This document shows positions 11,405 to 23,774 of a DNA stretch of 64,000 nt, in pieces. Within the stretch, counting starts at the first letter, position 1. Each line of letters starts with the position of its first letter. The notes below the pieces were generated by a model. The model was not told the DNA's origin, ran no database searches, and worked only from the letters and a program-made list of their open reading frames with translations. Source of the DNA: Platanthera guangdongensis (taxonomy: Eukaryota; Streptophyta; Magnoliopsida; Asparagales; Orchidaceae). The stretch lies in NCBI GenBank assembly GCA_039583875.1, contig CM077153.1, positions 67,774,482 through 67,838,481 on the forward strand, written 5' to 3'. A program made the translations under genes and the position numbers.

Positions 11405-11533
11405 GTACGCCAAGATGTTTAATTGTTCAAATAGAATCCCCTTTCTCCGTTGTCAAATTTGTAGAACTACACTAAGTAGAATAAATAGGAAAGAAAACTC
11501 GTTATAGAATACTAAGACATTTAATCGCCCCAG
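11405..11533 (+). other. Putative GT-AG intron between gag and protease of element B
   Basis: A 129-nt AT-rich segment interrupts the coding sequence inside one Gly codon. The donor is GCAG/GTACGC, the acceptor CGCCCCAG/GT, and TACTAAG about 25 nt upstream of the acceptor resembles a branch point. Removing it joins VIAG to IVFISGKPSYTLFDTGAS without a gap, which is the usual chromovirus Gag-protease join. Left in, it adds about 25 codons and then a TAG. Element D has a different intron sequence at the same codon and phase. CAGGTA flanks both ends, so a small insertion with a target duplication is the alternative. Confidence 0.7.
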
Positions 11534-12130
11534 GTATAGTCTTCATCAGCGGCAAGCCATCCTATACACTGTTCGACACGGGTGCTTCGCACTCGTTCGT
11601 GTCGGAGGCCTTCATGGAAGGGCTGGAAGGAGTGGAGCGGTTCACAGGACTAATGAGGAGGGTGCGCCTACCCGACGGATCAGAGCTAATCACCTCTGCC
11701 CACTGCAACATGGAGGTGGAGATTGTCGGAAAGTCTTTCGAAGTATCGGCAATGATCCTAAGGATGCCAGTCTTCCAGCTGATCCTGGGCATGACATGGT
11801 TGCACTGAACCATGCCCAAATCGATTGCCAAGCAAAGAGGATCATCGTGAGGCACGGGGACTCTGTCATTATCATCGAAGGTATAAGACCTGCCTCTCGT
11901 ATACTCATATCTTCAGTATAGGCCGTTAAGGCCCATCTGCAGGGACAGGAGTTTATCAGATTCTATTTGAGATGGTGGAGGCCAAGGAGTCTGTGACAGA
12001 CATCCCGGTGGTGCGAGATTTTGCTGACGTCTTTCCGGAGAAACTTCCAGGACTACATTCGCACCGAGAGCAGGACTTCCAAATACAACTTGTGCCGGGA
12101 GCCAAGCCGGCATCTAGGGCCCCTTAACAG
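11534..12130 (+). pseudogene. pol: Element B aspartic protease and linker
   Basis: This is the retropepsin-type protease of a chromovirus. The active-site block LFDTGASHSFVS lies at about 11572-11607, followed by the flap region and FQLILGMTWLH (about 11775-11808). A frameshift follows near 11810, a TAG near 11921 and a one-base deletion near 11942. The linker to the RT (TDIPVVRDFADVFPE, about 11998-12042; LVPGAKPASRAP, about 12090) is clear. It begins with the second half of the Gly codon split by the intron. Confidence 0.85.
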
Positions 12131-13330
12131 ATGGCCCCGAAAGAGTTGATAGAGTTCCGAAGTAAGTTGTAGGAACTAGTAGAGGCAGGGTTTGTCCGGC
12201 CAAGCTCTTCGCCGTGGGGAGCCCCGGTGCTATTTGTCAAGAAGAAGGACGGAAGTCTCCGCTTGTGTATTGATTATCGAGCGCTGAACAGATTGACGGT
12301 CCGGAATACATACCCGTTGCCACGGATTGACGAGTTGTTCGACCAACTAGAAGGAGCGCATTTCTTCTCGAAACTTGACTTGAGGTCAGGTTATTACCAG
12401 CTACGGATTCGAGAGGAGGACATTCCAAAGACCACCTTCAGTAGTAGGTACAGAATGTTTGAGTTTACAGTGATGCCATTAGGGCTCACAAATGCGTTGT
12501 CAGCATTTACAAGCCTCATGAACAGGGTATTCGAGGATTATTTGGATGTATTCGTCATCGTATTTATTGAGGACATCCTCATCTACTCAAGGACGGAGGA
12601 GGAGCATACACGACACCTGACTTTGACTCTAGAGAGGCTACGGGAACACCAGCTGTATGCAAAGCTCAGTAAATGCCAGTTTTGGCTAAAGGAGGTGGCC
12701 TTCTTAGGTCATATCATCAGCGGTGCAGGGTTGGCAGTAGACCCGGCCAAGATTCGGGCAGTTCAGGATTGGCCACCGTTGAAGACAGCCACGGATGTAC
12801 GGAGCTTCCTAGGACTTGCTGGATATTACCAGAAGTTCGTCGAAGGATTCTCCCGGATTGCACTCCCTCTTACATCCCTGACAAAGAAGGAATCCCCGTT
12901 CATTTGGACGCCACAGTGCGTGGCGGCCTTTGTGGAGTTGAAAGGTCGGCTTACCTCGGCTCCCATTCTCGCTCTTCCGTTGGGAAGGGAGGAATTCCAG
13001 GTGTACACGGACGCCTCCTACCAGGGGATGGGTGCCGTTCTGATGCAAAACGGGCACATAATATCCTACGCCTCCCGATAGCTGAAGATACATGAGCAGA
13101 ACTATCCGGTGCATGATCTAGAGATGGGTGCAGTGATCTTTGCTCTGAAGATTTGGCGACACTACCTCTACGAGGTTCACTGTGACATCTTCTCCGATCA
13201 TAAGAATTTGAAATATGTGGTCACACAGAAGGAACTCAACATCAGACAGAGGCGTTGGGTGGAGTTCCTGGCAGATTACTAGTACACCATGCACTACCAT
13301 CCCGGGAAGGCGAACGTGGTGGCAGATGCT
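12131..13330 (+). pseudogene. pol: Element B reverse transcriptase and RNase H
   Basis: The RT begins MAPKELIEFRSKL and includes [19 protein letters not shown] (about 12230), [12 protein letters not shown] (12365) and the active-site region near 12565, which reads FIEDILIYS. The canonical motif is FIDDILIYS, so one catalytic Asp is Glu. RNase H follows ([13 protein letters not shown], about 13003; ADALSRRG, about 13324). TAG stops occur at 12169, 13079 and 13280. The open stretch 12227-13081 is the longest intact piece. It is defective for autonomous reverse transcription. Confidence 0.93.
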
Positions 13331-14912
13331 CTGAGCCGGAGAGGAGATACCTCAGGGAAGGGACCACAACTGATGTCCATGGAGCTAGTCCGGTATTTCA
13401 GAGATATGCAAATATCCTTAGTGTCCGAAAATGATCCAGAGCTGTACATGGAGTACGTAGCATCGATGGTTGCCATAGATGATATCCGGGACCGCATCCG
13501 GGATGGACAGAAGACAGATGCATGGGCATAATCGATATTCCAAGCCTTGGAGGAGGGTTCGACGGGAGATTATTCACTGAGAGATGGATTGCTATACTTC
13601 AGTGGCAGGGTCTATATACCCGCAGGAGGTCAGATTCGAGAGGACATCATGGCGGAAGCATATTGTAGCAGATATTCTATACACTCGGGTACACACCAAG
13701 ATGACGGTAGACTTGAAGAAGACGATGTTCTGGCCGGGGATGAAGAAGGACATTACATACTTCGTGACTCATTGCGAGGCATGCCAGCTAGTGAAGGCGG
13801 AGTGCAGAAACCCCGCATGATTACTACAGCCACTTCTGGTGCCGGAGTGGAAATTTGAGGACATCGCGATGGAATTCATTCATGGTCTTCCCCGATCACG
13901 GTCAGGAAACGATTCGATTTGGGTCATCGTCGATCGGCTAACGAAGGTGGCCAGATTCATTCTGATCAGAAAGGATGACCCAGTTGGGATACTAGTACGG
14001 AGATTCGTAGAGCAGTTCATTCGTTACCAGGGGGTGCCCAGGACGATTGTATCAGATCGGGATGGTCGGTTCACTTCCAGGGAGTGGAGATCCGTGCAGG
14101 CTTACTTAGGCACACGGCTGACCTTCAACACAGCATTTCATCCCCAGACGGATGGGCAGATAGAGTGCACCAACCGGATATTGGAGGACCTCCTAAGGCT
14201 ATGCATTCTGGATCGAAACGAACCTTGGGAGAAGCTTTTACCACTGGTCGAGTTCTCCTATAACAACAACTACCAGTCCAGCATAGGGATGACTCCTTAT
14301 GAAGCCTTATACAAAAGGAGATGTAGGACTCCACTTTCATGGATTTAGGACGAGGATCCGAAGGCGTTGGGATCGGATTTTGTCGAAGACACCGAAGCTC
14401 AGGTGAGACTGATACGGGACAGAATGCTGGAAGCGCATAGCCGACAGGCTAAGTATTACGACACCCGGCACCATCAGGTAGATTTTCAGGTGGGAGACCG
14501 GGTTTTCTTGAAGATCCGGCCCATGCATGGAGTTTCACGAGTGCGTGGCTGGAAGAAGAAGATCAGCCCTAGGTATATGGGCCCTTACAGGATCCTGGAG
14601 CTGATCGGGCCCCTAGCTTACAGGCTGGAGTTGCCACCGGAACTAACGGGTTTACACGACGTGTTCCATATTTCTTCACTTAGGATGGCTCTACTACGCC
14701 AAGAGTAGCAGATTTTGACCACATATGGACCGGTAGCTTCAGACCGGTCAGTTCACTTGGAGCCGGTTCGTATCGATGACAGAGGGGTATGGATTTTGCG
14801 TCGCAAGAAGGTTCCGTTAGTCAAAGTCTTATGGTGAAACCACGGTCAGGAGGAGCATACCTGGGAACCGCAGGACCTGATGCGACAAAAGTATCCCGAG
14901 CTGTTCAGTCAG
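13331..14912 (+). pseudogene. pol: Element B integrase with chromodomain remnant
   Basis: The HHCC finger is at about 13660-13815 (HCEACQLVKAEC). The core at 13839-14348 has MEFIHGLPRS where the first catalytic Asp is normally found in MDF, VSDRDGRFTS (intact) and HPQTDGQIECTNR (Glu present). The GPY/F segment lies at about 14470-14690. A chromodomain-like tail (about 14795-14905, RRKKVPLVKVLW...EEHTWEPQDLM) follows; in chromoviruses it guides insertion to marked chromatin. Stops: TAA at 13529, TGA at 13818, TAG at 14347 and 14706, TGA at 14834. Confidence 0.9.
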
Positions 14913-15203
14913 GTATACCTCATAACCTCTCAAGATGTTCAATTTACTTTCCTGTTTTAAACTAGTAGGGCTGCTCTAGGAAGAGTAGAGGCTAATCTTT
15001 TGTTTATTGGGATCTTGGCTTTGCCAATTGGGTGAATTGGTCATAAATTTAGTTTTCCCTTTAAACCCCACTAGCAAACATGGCGTCAAGATGTAATCTT
15101 TCACTTCTTATGGGATGTTACAAGCTTCCTTTTCTTCGATAAAAATTCCCATAGGCTTAATCTTGATTTCGGGGACGAAATCTTTGTTTTGTTTATTGGG
15201 ATT
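14913..15203 (+). other. Element B 3' untranslated region with polypurine-tract lead-in
   Basis: No gene is seen here. The segment TTTCGGGGACGAAAT (about 15168-15182) matches the conserved lead-in found before the polypurine tract of chromoviruses and resembles the equivalent sites in A and D. The purine-rich end before the 3' LTR (TTGGGATT) is weak compared with A and D. Confidence 0.6.
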
Positions 15204-18200
15204 TGTAACATCCCATTTTCAACTAGACCCCTAAGGGTGGTTTTGGCCATGACTAGGGCATGACAAAACCCTAGGAAACTAAAAAAAGGGCCAAGTGATA
15301 GAAGGCTAAGGTGAGAATCACCTTGGTCTACCTGTGACACAACCTCATCACAAAACCTAGGGCTTGACCTTAGGGCTTCACCATGACTCCATGACCCCAC
15401 CACAACATCACTAACCTATCAGAGGGTCCACTAGAGCCTTAAGGGTCCATTGGAGTCAATCCAAAGTGGCCAATTTGACCTAGGACCACCATAGGCCTAA
15501 ATTGGGCAAAGTGCCCTAACAAAGGGAAGTTGGCCTCCAATGTGCCCAACCAACCTTGCCCAGGTCTTCCTAGACCTAAACTGAGGTCAATGGGTCACTA
15601 AGGACACATTGGGGTCAGCCCTAGAGGCCAAGTTGACCCTAGTCAACCCTAGCCCTAAAGAGGTCAAAGTGCCCTTACCAACGGACAAGTGACCTCCAAG
15701 ATGCCAAGTCAATCCTATCCAACCCTACCTAGGCCTTAGGGGAGATCAATGGGTCACCAGGGACTCTATAGGGGCAACCAAAAAGGTCAAAAAGACCAAG
15801 GTCAACCCAAGCCTACCTTGGGTCAACCTAGCCCAAATAGGCTAGCCCAAGTTCAAGCCTCCTCATGTGGCTTCTTTAGGAGATGATGTGTATGGATGGG
15901 CTGCCAATAGACCTCCAGGTTGACCAAGTCAACTTTATGACTAGGAGAGAGGGTGAGCTTCATTTTCATGGTTATGAAGGAGAGAGAAAAATGAAAGAAG
16001 GGGGAAGGAAGGGGCTCGGCCAAGGGAAGGCCAAAGGCCACCTTTAATAGCCGAATTCAACTCCCCTAGGGAAGAGGAGAAGTTTCCAGCCGCTTCCCTG
16101 GCCAGCAAGGGCCTGGTTCAGCCCCCTCTACCATGGACGAATGTAGCCACTAATGGCCTTAATGGTCATTGATGATCCAGCCTCTCCCCTCCACATCCGA
16201 GGCTTTAAACACCTTTAGTGGGCCGAGAGGAGAATTTCCTAATCCTTACCTGAAGAAACCGAGCCTCCCCACTGTGTAGTTGCAGAAACCGAGTGGCGCC
16301 GCCTTCAAAGATGGCTTCCCGGCGATCTTCTTGACTTCAGGCCGCCGGCAAGGTCCTCCTCCACTCCTTCTTTCATGGGTAGTTCTTAGGAATCTTTAGG
16401 GCCAAGGTTCGGGCTAATTTGAACCCGATCCAAAGGGAAATTTTCCTAGTTTTTCCGCAAAAATGCAACCATCAGGATCGCCGGAATAGGGCTCTCGGGC
16501 GGCTGTGACACCGCCTGGCGACAGCTACCACCTCAACGGAGGTGATGGTGGCTGTGGCCGGTCGGGGAGGCGGCTGGATGGCCGGCGGCAGCGGCTTGAA
16601 AATGGCCAAGGGAAAAATAAATCCTAGCCGTCGGCTCAAGGTAGAAGATGAAGGGATCCCGTCCAATTTGCGCCAAGATTCATGCCATATTAGATTTTAA
16701 ACTATTGTCTATAAATTTCTAATTATTTAATTATGTCACAGATTTTATATTTATTGGTTTTAATTTTTCAAAAAAATTAGATGCTAGAACAGAAAATGTG
16801 GTCAACATAGACAATGAATCCCTTGATGTCTAGTTTAATTTAAAATCTATTTCACTCAATTTGGAGCCCGGATTAGACCACAACACCCATTTCGGTGGGC
16901 CCTATACCTAGGGCTATCTTGAGATTCAAATGGATGCCCACCCTTCATCCCTTGTCCAAATGAATTGAGATTTGGGCAGGGAGTCTACCCTAGCTATACT
17001 TAGGGCCTGTCCAAAATTCAGAATTTTTGGAGAAAGGTTTTCTATAGTTTTTAGGAAAATTTAATAATCCATGAATAAATTAATTAGGTGTTCTAAACAC
17101 CTCATAATCCCCCAAAATTTGGGTGGGAGGTCTTAGAGGGAATGTTAGGGCACTGGTAAAATTTCTATCTCATTTGGAGATGTTTTGGTTAGGTATTGAT
17201 CCAACCCTAGGTTGACCCCTTTTAGGGTTAAATAGGTCAGGCATCCCCTTTGGGTTTGAGTGGTCAAATCACCTCAATAGAGGTTGATATTTTGGCCACT
17301 GACTTTTTATAGTATGACTCACCCTCCAATAGAATTTGTGGTGATTAAGTGTAGGGTAGCCCTAGAGCCCTAGGGTAGGTTCCTTAATGGAGATTTTTAG
17401 GGTTTGAAGATCATAGGGTCAAATGACCTTGGACTGACTTGAAAATTTGTGGAGAGCACCATAGGATTAGTATAGTTTTCTGGTTAAAATTTTAGAGAAT
17501 TTGTAAGCCTTAAACCCCCTTAAAACCCTAACCCTAGCTTAGGGCACAAACCTTGTTGGGATAGAAAATATCACAAAACTCTTTGAAAAGTGATGAGATT
17601 TGGGTTGAGTAGTTTTTGAGGTCAGTACAAGCTTTGGAGATTTTATTATGAATTTAGGATTATTATTTTGGATACTTCATTAACAAATTGGTAATTTGTA
17701 TTATTTACTAAGAAATTTATTAGGAAGAAACTACTTGCTCTAAATTGATGATATTTAGCAAGAGGACCTTTTATTGTGTTGTAAAGCACTGTGAATTTTT
17801 ATAGATTTGTTGGATGATTATTTTTAGGGGTTGCTTCATTAAGTATGGTTTCCCATGAAAAGTTAATTTAATTTATTTTGGAGTCTAGCAAGCCTCTAAA
17901 ATTATGATTTTTGTACAATGATCTTTTCTAAACCATTTTAAGATTCTGTAATTTTTATATAATTTACTCATGAATAATTTTGGTACTTCCTTCTTTACAT
18001 ATGATTAAGGGAAATATTTTGGATAAATTAATTAGAGGTCAAATAGTTTCTGAAAAATTATGGAAATTTGTATCTAGTAATATATCTCTGTTATTTAGTG
18101 TTCAAAAGTTTTGGGTGGCCATTACTTGAGTAGATCATATAGTTCATGTTCCAAATTGCCCATGGCCAAACATTTGGGAAAATTCAATAAATATCAAATT

Positions 18201-19438
18201 AATTAGAAAAATTATGAATCTCTGATTTTAGACTAAATTTGTTATGATAGACCTCTGGAAAATTTATAGGAGATTTGGAAGACAATCCAGAGGACCTCCT
18301 TTATACATCTCATATAGTATAGGGTGGTCTGCATATAGTAACTGCGGAAACTGAATTAGAGTGGGTTGTGAATTTTGGAGAGTTGAATCCTCAGTAGGTT
18401 GCTGGTTTGGGTAAATAAAGGAGTTCATCATTGGAAGACGGGATTTGTAGAGTGAGAGATTGACTAGTGTTAGGCGGTGTCGGGATCGGCGAAAGATCGT
18501 CATTCCCGTAGGGAAGAAGAGTTTAATGCACTAGGGCTAGATTCGGTAAATTAATTATGGGTAGGGAAATCGGGTAGCAACAAATAATAGTTAGTGCCTT
18601 ACGAAAGGGAGCTTTGGGCATAATCCCATCGTAGTTCCTAGTGCCTTCGAGAGCCTTTCACGGGGTATACCTTGGGCAGTCCTGGGCTAATGTAAACTGT
18701 TGGAGTGATAAATCTTAAAGAGCAACTAAAATAATTAGGGGTTCACTTTCACACACCCCGGTGTCTCGGGATGTTGGTTTGACTCAATTGATATTTGTGA
18801 GGGGCAGGATGGCCCGACGAGCTTTGGCTCGGTTGATGTTTGTGACGGATGGGATGATCCGGGGAGCTTTGGCACGGTGCTGATACATAAGGTTGCATGT
18901 GCATAAAGTAAAGGTGGTGGGTCATCAGTATTGGAGTGTCGATGCACCGACGCCAGTACGTTGACTCCGTAAGTGTGACTAGCACTTCGCCAACAGAAGT
19001 CCGGTACGCCAGCCGGCAAGAGTACGCAGGAGCTCCGCTTTGTGCACCAGCGTTGAGGCGTACAATAGGTCTGACCGGTAGTGCTTTACTGGTTTAGAGG
19101 TGGGTGAGGCTGAACCTACCGCTTCCGTCTGCCACTACGGAGGTATCCTGGGAGGTTCGGCTCTAGAAAGGGGGAACTAAAGGTATGTGTGCACAGAGTC
19201 GGGTGGGTGAGTTGCACTTGCATGATCGCATCATAACCCACTTGCATGTCATATCATAATCATAGCATAAAACCCTTGTCACCTATTGTATACGTGGTAT
19301 GGGATGCTTATACAATAGGCCCTACAAAACGACCCCTTGGTCTATAAGCTTGTGTGGGCAAGTTTATAAATTAAGGTTAAATTCTTTATATATATATTGT
19401 TGATAATAACCGACGCCCGAATGTATAAATTGGTATGG
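15204..19438 (+). mobile_element. Element B 3' LTR, left part
   Basis: It starts TGTAACATCCCAT and follows the 5' LTR base for base with scattered substitutions and small indels. It is interrupted after TATGG (19434-19438) by Sirevirus S1; the same five bases follow the Sirevirus at 44168-44172, after which LTR sequence resumes at the exact next position. It is non-coding. Confidence 0.95.
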
Positions 19439-20155
19439 TGAAAGAAAATGGTTGTCAACCTAAATCACCTAGAGGGGGGTGAATAGGTGAGTTGTGCGTC
19501 TTTTGCGGAATAAAAAATAATTAGAGCACAACACAGAACTATCTACCATTATCACAGATGACACAAGATTTATAGTGGTTCCCCTCCCTTGGGTACATCC
19601 ACTTTCCCTCACCGATCTAGCAATCAACTAGACTCGTCTACTCCACTATCTCTGATCAAAAATCGATCCTACCCTCGGAACAAAGTTCCTACAAACTCGA
19701 TCCAAGCAACGGGATCTACACCTCGGAAGATAACACTTCCTACAAACTCGGAGTGAAAAACTCCTACACTCGGAGAAACTTTCTCCTACAAGATAAATAA
19801 AGTTTTGGAAAAATTATACAAACAATAAATCCAATCAGATCTGATGAAACGGCCAGAAACTTCTTCTTATGGACTTTGCAGCACTATTAGAAATCGGTGA
19901 AGAGAATATCGGCCCAGATCTGAATCTTCTTGCTTTTATAGAATCAGAGAGAGAAGATGAACAGTGATGTCAATCTCGATCTGTAACTTTCTTCAGACTG
20001 AATCCTCTGAACTTAGAAGGACTGGCCGGAGAAGATGGTGGCGGCGGCGGCTTCCGTTTTGTGAAAACAGTGAGGAGTCGGCTGAAGAACTTTCTCAAAA
20101 TAAAAACGACAAGAATGCTTGGAGAATACTTAGGGTTTGTCAGTTTCTGATAAGA

Positions 20156-20166
20156 CTTTATATAGG
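20156..20166 (-). promoter_or_regulatory. TATA box of S1 3' LTR
   Basis: The minus strand reads CCTATATAAAG, a good plant TATA box, about 120 bp downstream of the palindrome array. The matching box in the 5' LTR, the one that would drive the element's transcript, is at 42983-42993. Confidence 0.75.
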
Positions 20167-20282
20167 AGATAATAACGGTCATAATCGGTCATAATGATGT
20201 ACACGTGGACCAATCATGTCGCGTGATTTGAAAATCCCGTCAGAAAAAAAACTTAGACGAATTTTAGAAAAATTCAGCCATA

Positions 20283-20998
20283 TACACGAGTAAGAGAGGA
20301 GCTACTCGAGTAGTTGAATAACCACTCGAGTACATGAAGGAGAACATACTCGGGTATATAAAGATAGGCTACTCGAGTAGGTAGAAATCAACTACTCAAG
20401 TAAGTAGAAGGAACTACTCGAGTATGTATATTGACATACTCGAGTACATAAAGGATCTACTCGAGTACAAGAAACATTACTCGAGTATATTACATAAACT
20501 ACTCGAGTACATGAAGGACTACTCGAGTGGGATACTTAGAATAAATTCTGAAGAAATCAGCAAGCAGCTACTCGAGTAGTTGAACTAAACTACTCGAAAG
20601 CAAGTGATCTACTCGAGTAGGTGAAAGTTCTACTCGAGTAAAGGACATAGAAAATTCTGGAGTAGGAAAATTTTAAGGTACACGAGTGAAACACGATCTA
20701 CTCGAGTGGGTATAATGAACTACTCGAGTATATGAATATACTTACTCGAGTATATGAGAGTATTTACTCAAGTCCATGACTTAGAAGAATTTTGATGAGT
20801 GAAGCCTTTAATACTCAGGTATAATGAATGAGCTACTCGAGTATATAAACATGCTACTCGAGTATATGACTACGTCTACTCGAGTACATGACTTAGCTAC
20901 ACGAGAGATACACTTAAGTACTCGAGTACAAGGTTTCTTTACTCGAGTAAATTATACCCAAGCTACTCGAGTAGTTATAGACCTACTCGACTAAAAGA
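20283..20998 (-). repeat. ACTCGAGTA palindrome array in S1 3' LTR U3
   Basis: About twenty copies of CTCGAG, mostly within (C/T)TACTCGAGTA, are spaced roughly 20-35 bp apart with unrelated spacers. The decamer TACTCGAGTA is a perfect palindrome. A few copies are mutated (CTCAAG, CTCGAA, CTCGAC) where the other LTR keeps CTCGAG. Multiplied palindromes upstream of the LTR TATA box are a described Sirevirus feature. Confidence 0.9.
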
Positions 20999-21320
20999 CT
21001 TAGAGAATTTTTGTTGTTGGAAAACTTTTTCTTCTAATATAGTCAACTTCCAATCCTTTTCCCAAGGTCCAATAGCTTGAATATGAAGTGTATCCCAATA
21101 GAGAGACCACACATGAGTCAACACTTTGGAATATGCAATGAGGGATTACATTGCACAGTTCCTGTGTTTGGTGACCCACTGTGGACTGACATTGGTCTAC
21201 ACTTCCCAGTGAAATTCCTGCAAACATATAACTCAAACCAAGCATCAAATACAACTTAATTCATCTTAGTTACAGGGTGACTTCATCAAATCTGGGTTAG
21301 TGTGGATGTAATACCCAACA

Positions 21321-21335
21321 ATCTCCCCCTATTTG
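21321..21335 (-). other. Polypurine tract of S1
   Basis: The minus strand reads CAAATAGGGGGAGAT immediately before the 3' LTR start TGTTGGGTATT. Confidence 0.85.
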
Positions 21336-21523
21336 TTGAAGTCAGAACCCTTTACACTAAGGTGAATTACAGACATAAAAGAAACTAAGTAGAAAAACAT
21401 GAGCAGGTAAGCAATAGATAATGAAAAAGATAATTAGACAGAAATTTAGAATTGTATATATGTAAATTTCCAAAAAGATCAAGTCTACAACTTGTCATTT
21501 CAATCTCTCAACATCTTTTAGGT

Positions 21524-23774
21524 TTAGGCTTGGGTTTGCTGCTTATCCATCTTTTCTTGCTGTCTCCTTAGATAGCTGAAAGGCTTATGGAAATATTTAG
21601 GAGGCCTTGGAGGAGCAGCAGGATTATTTCTCCCAAACTCTCTGTCATGGATCTTCCTTTTTAGCATTGATTTCTCATATAACTCCAATTCCTGGGAACT
21701 GTAGTGAATGCTCCTGTTCTCATTGTGATCCATAACTAGCCTGAGTGTGTCCAAAATTAGAGACTTGGAGGTTAGAGACCAAGCTTCAGCATGGTCAGGA
21801 GCTCTAATAGGAGCATTCCTGCTAGCAGAGGGACCTTCACCATACTTCCTTTTCTTCTTGTGGATTCTGATCTCTGGGGGAGCTTGAAGGAAGATATCAG
21901 CAGGGTCTTCTGGAGCATAGGAGTCTGGAGGGTCAATTGTGTCTCCAGGCCTGGGAGAGAAAGAAGGTTGCAAAGGAACAGCTGGGGCAGTAACATCTGT
22001 AGCTAGTGGATTTAAGTGATGAGGAATGATGTTGGGGTCAACTGCAAGATCTGGCAAGATCTGATTGTGCATCCAGACAGCAGTGTCATAGGTGTGAAAC
22101 TTGACACTCTGTATCTGGGCTAGCACATCATCATGAATGGCCTTCACATGAGCTTCCCATACATCTATCTTCTGAGCAGCAGATTTTTCTACCTGTTCTT
22201 TGAGTTCTTTTATCAAACCCTCCCACTTTCTGATTTCAACAGATAGCTGGGTTATAGCATCATCTTTGAAAATACCCACTTCTTCATAGATTGTCATTTT
22301 GTTAGCCTCATTTTTCTTGTCTAGTTCTATCTGATTGTTTGCCAGGGTGATACCTTGTTCCATAACATTTCCAACACTAGTGATAGTGTGGTCAAGGGCT
22401 TTGCCACCAAGTTGAAATAAGTACTTGAGCCTGTCAGTGTTATGATGAATTTCAGCAAAGCCTCTGCTCATCTCAGTCTCAAGAGCAATTACCTTGTCAG
22501 TGACTACCTTTAGAGAGGTGTCAAAATAACCTTGGCAGAGCTGAGAGCTCTGGTGGTATGAATTATAGCATCCCTGTCTTCTGTATCATGGGGAAGAGAG
22601 AAATCTAGGTTTCTGAGAGGGGCCTCAGCAGGCTCTGGAGAGGTCTCATCAAAAATAAGAATGGTGTCTTGCTTGTCTTTTAGGGGATCTGGAGATGGTG
22701 TTAGAGTCCTGGCTGGAGAATGGGCAGGAGACTGTGCTGGAGTGGAGTCCTGGAGACATTCAGAGGTTGGAGCTGGAGGAGATAGAGGAGGAATGGGCAT
22801 CACTTCTTTAGAAAGCTTTGCAATCATAGCATCTATGGCAGCAGCTGTGGACAGAAGAGAGTCTTGAGGTACTTGATCTGAAGGAGTGGCTGGAGTCTAT
22901 GGAGTATGAGGTAGGGAAGGAATTTCTGGCTGAGGAGAGGGCTGCTTGACTTGGCTAGAAGGAGCAGGCTCCCCCTCACTTGGTGCACCAGAGGAGCTGG
23001 CCACATGATGAGGAGAGGGAGATGGAGTCCTGTCCTCTTCAGCTGGAACTTCTGGAACTTCTGAACCCTTTGCAGCTTGGGCAGAATTCTTTAGCTTGAG
23101 ATCACATCTCTGAATAGAAGAGATGGAGACCTTCTTCATGTGATGAAGTGGGGTCCCGTTGGAGAATTGAAGACCTCAGGATTTGTTGCATGGAGGAGCA
23201 GAGAGATAATTCTGGCATAGTTGCAGGATTTCAAGCTGTCCTTGATTTTATCCAGAATCAGCATACCAAATTGATATTTCTTGCGGCAGACAATTGCTTG
23301 CATTATATCGAAGAAATATAAGGGAATGTCTCTGATGGAGTGTGTCTTGCACAGTAGAATTTTGCCAATATTGTCAACTAGAAATTTTCCTTCAGCATTC
23401 ATGTCTGACCTTTTAATATACTGAGCGTCAGGAGAAATGCCACAGAAAAGGGTTGTTCGGTCAGAGTCTTCATCATCTAACTCATCTTCTTCATCGACAA
23501 TCGGCATTCAGAGAAGCTGAGAGACAGAGGTCTTGGTGAACTTAAGTTTCAAACCCTTCACTTTGGATTTTAGGAATTTTCCATTCCTGCTGACCTTGAG
23601 ATTGGAGAAGAATTCGGCAACTTCTGGGAATAAAATGCGACAGGGTTCCTGGAGAATGAAGGAGAGGACGGCGGTGTCGAGAAGGATGAGGAGGTTGTGG
23701 AAGTCATCTGAGAGCTCTGCAATACCGACGATGACGAGTTCTGATCCGACGCCGATCTTAGAAGAAGCCGCCAT
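21524..23774 (-). pseudogene. S1 3' accessory ORF (env-like position), broken
   Basis: This long ORF lies between pol and the 3' LTR. The best start is ATG at 23774 in the strong context GCAGCCATGGCGG (MAASSKIGVGSEL). It continues through 23508, where a TGA stop (CGA to TGA fits) precedes MPIVDEEDELDDED, then shifts frame near 23139 into a Pro/Ser-rich region (to about 22510) and shifts again into a 315-residue tail (22471-21524). The tail has a helical, charged section likely to form a coiled coil (about 22450-22130), a Pro-rich hinge, the basic patch HKKKRKYGEG and a basic C-terminus. I see no signal peptide or membrane segment, so 'envelope' is positional only. The 23507-23136 block resembles plant transposon-associated proteins of unknown function. 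Total length would be about 750 residues. Confidence 0.65.

Larger units (their letters stand above)
19439..21320 (-). mobile_element. S1 3' LTR
   Basis: On the plus strand it runs TGAAAGAAAATGG to ATACCCAACA. Read on the minus strand, U3 begins at 21320, the palindrome array occupies about 20998-20283, a TATA box lies at 20156-20166 and the R/U5 part runs to 19439. It is about 20 bp shorter than the 5' LTR, mainly because one array unit is missing near 20735. Confidence 0.95.

Noticed and set aside
11884..11941. A second GT-AG intron candidate in element B, between protease and RT (GAAG/GTATAAG to CTGCAG/GG)
   Set aside because: Reading through gives a plausible linker (IRPASRILISSV, TAG, AVKAHLQG) with one TAG and a one-base deletion, as expected from decay; element D reads through the equivalent region without a gap.
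20283..20998. Regularly repeated CTCGAG words, reminiscent of a CRISPR array
   Set aside because: The repeats are only 6-12 bp, spacing is irregular, the same array occurs in both LTRs of one element, and the setting is a plant retrotransposon.
21524..23774. Calling the S1 3' ORF an envelope gene
   Set aside because: The position fits, but no signal peptide, membrane segment or furin-like site is seen.
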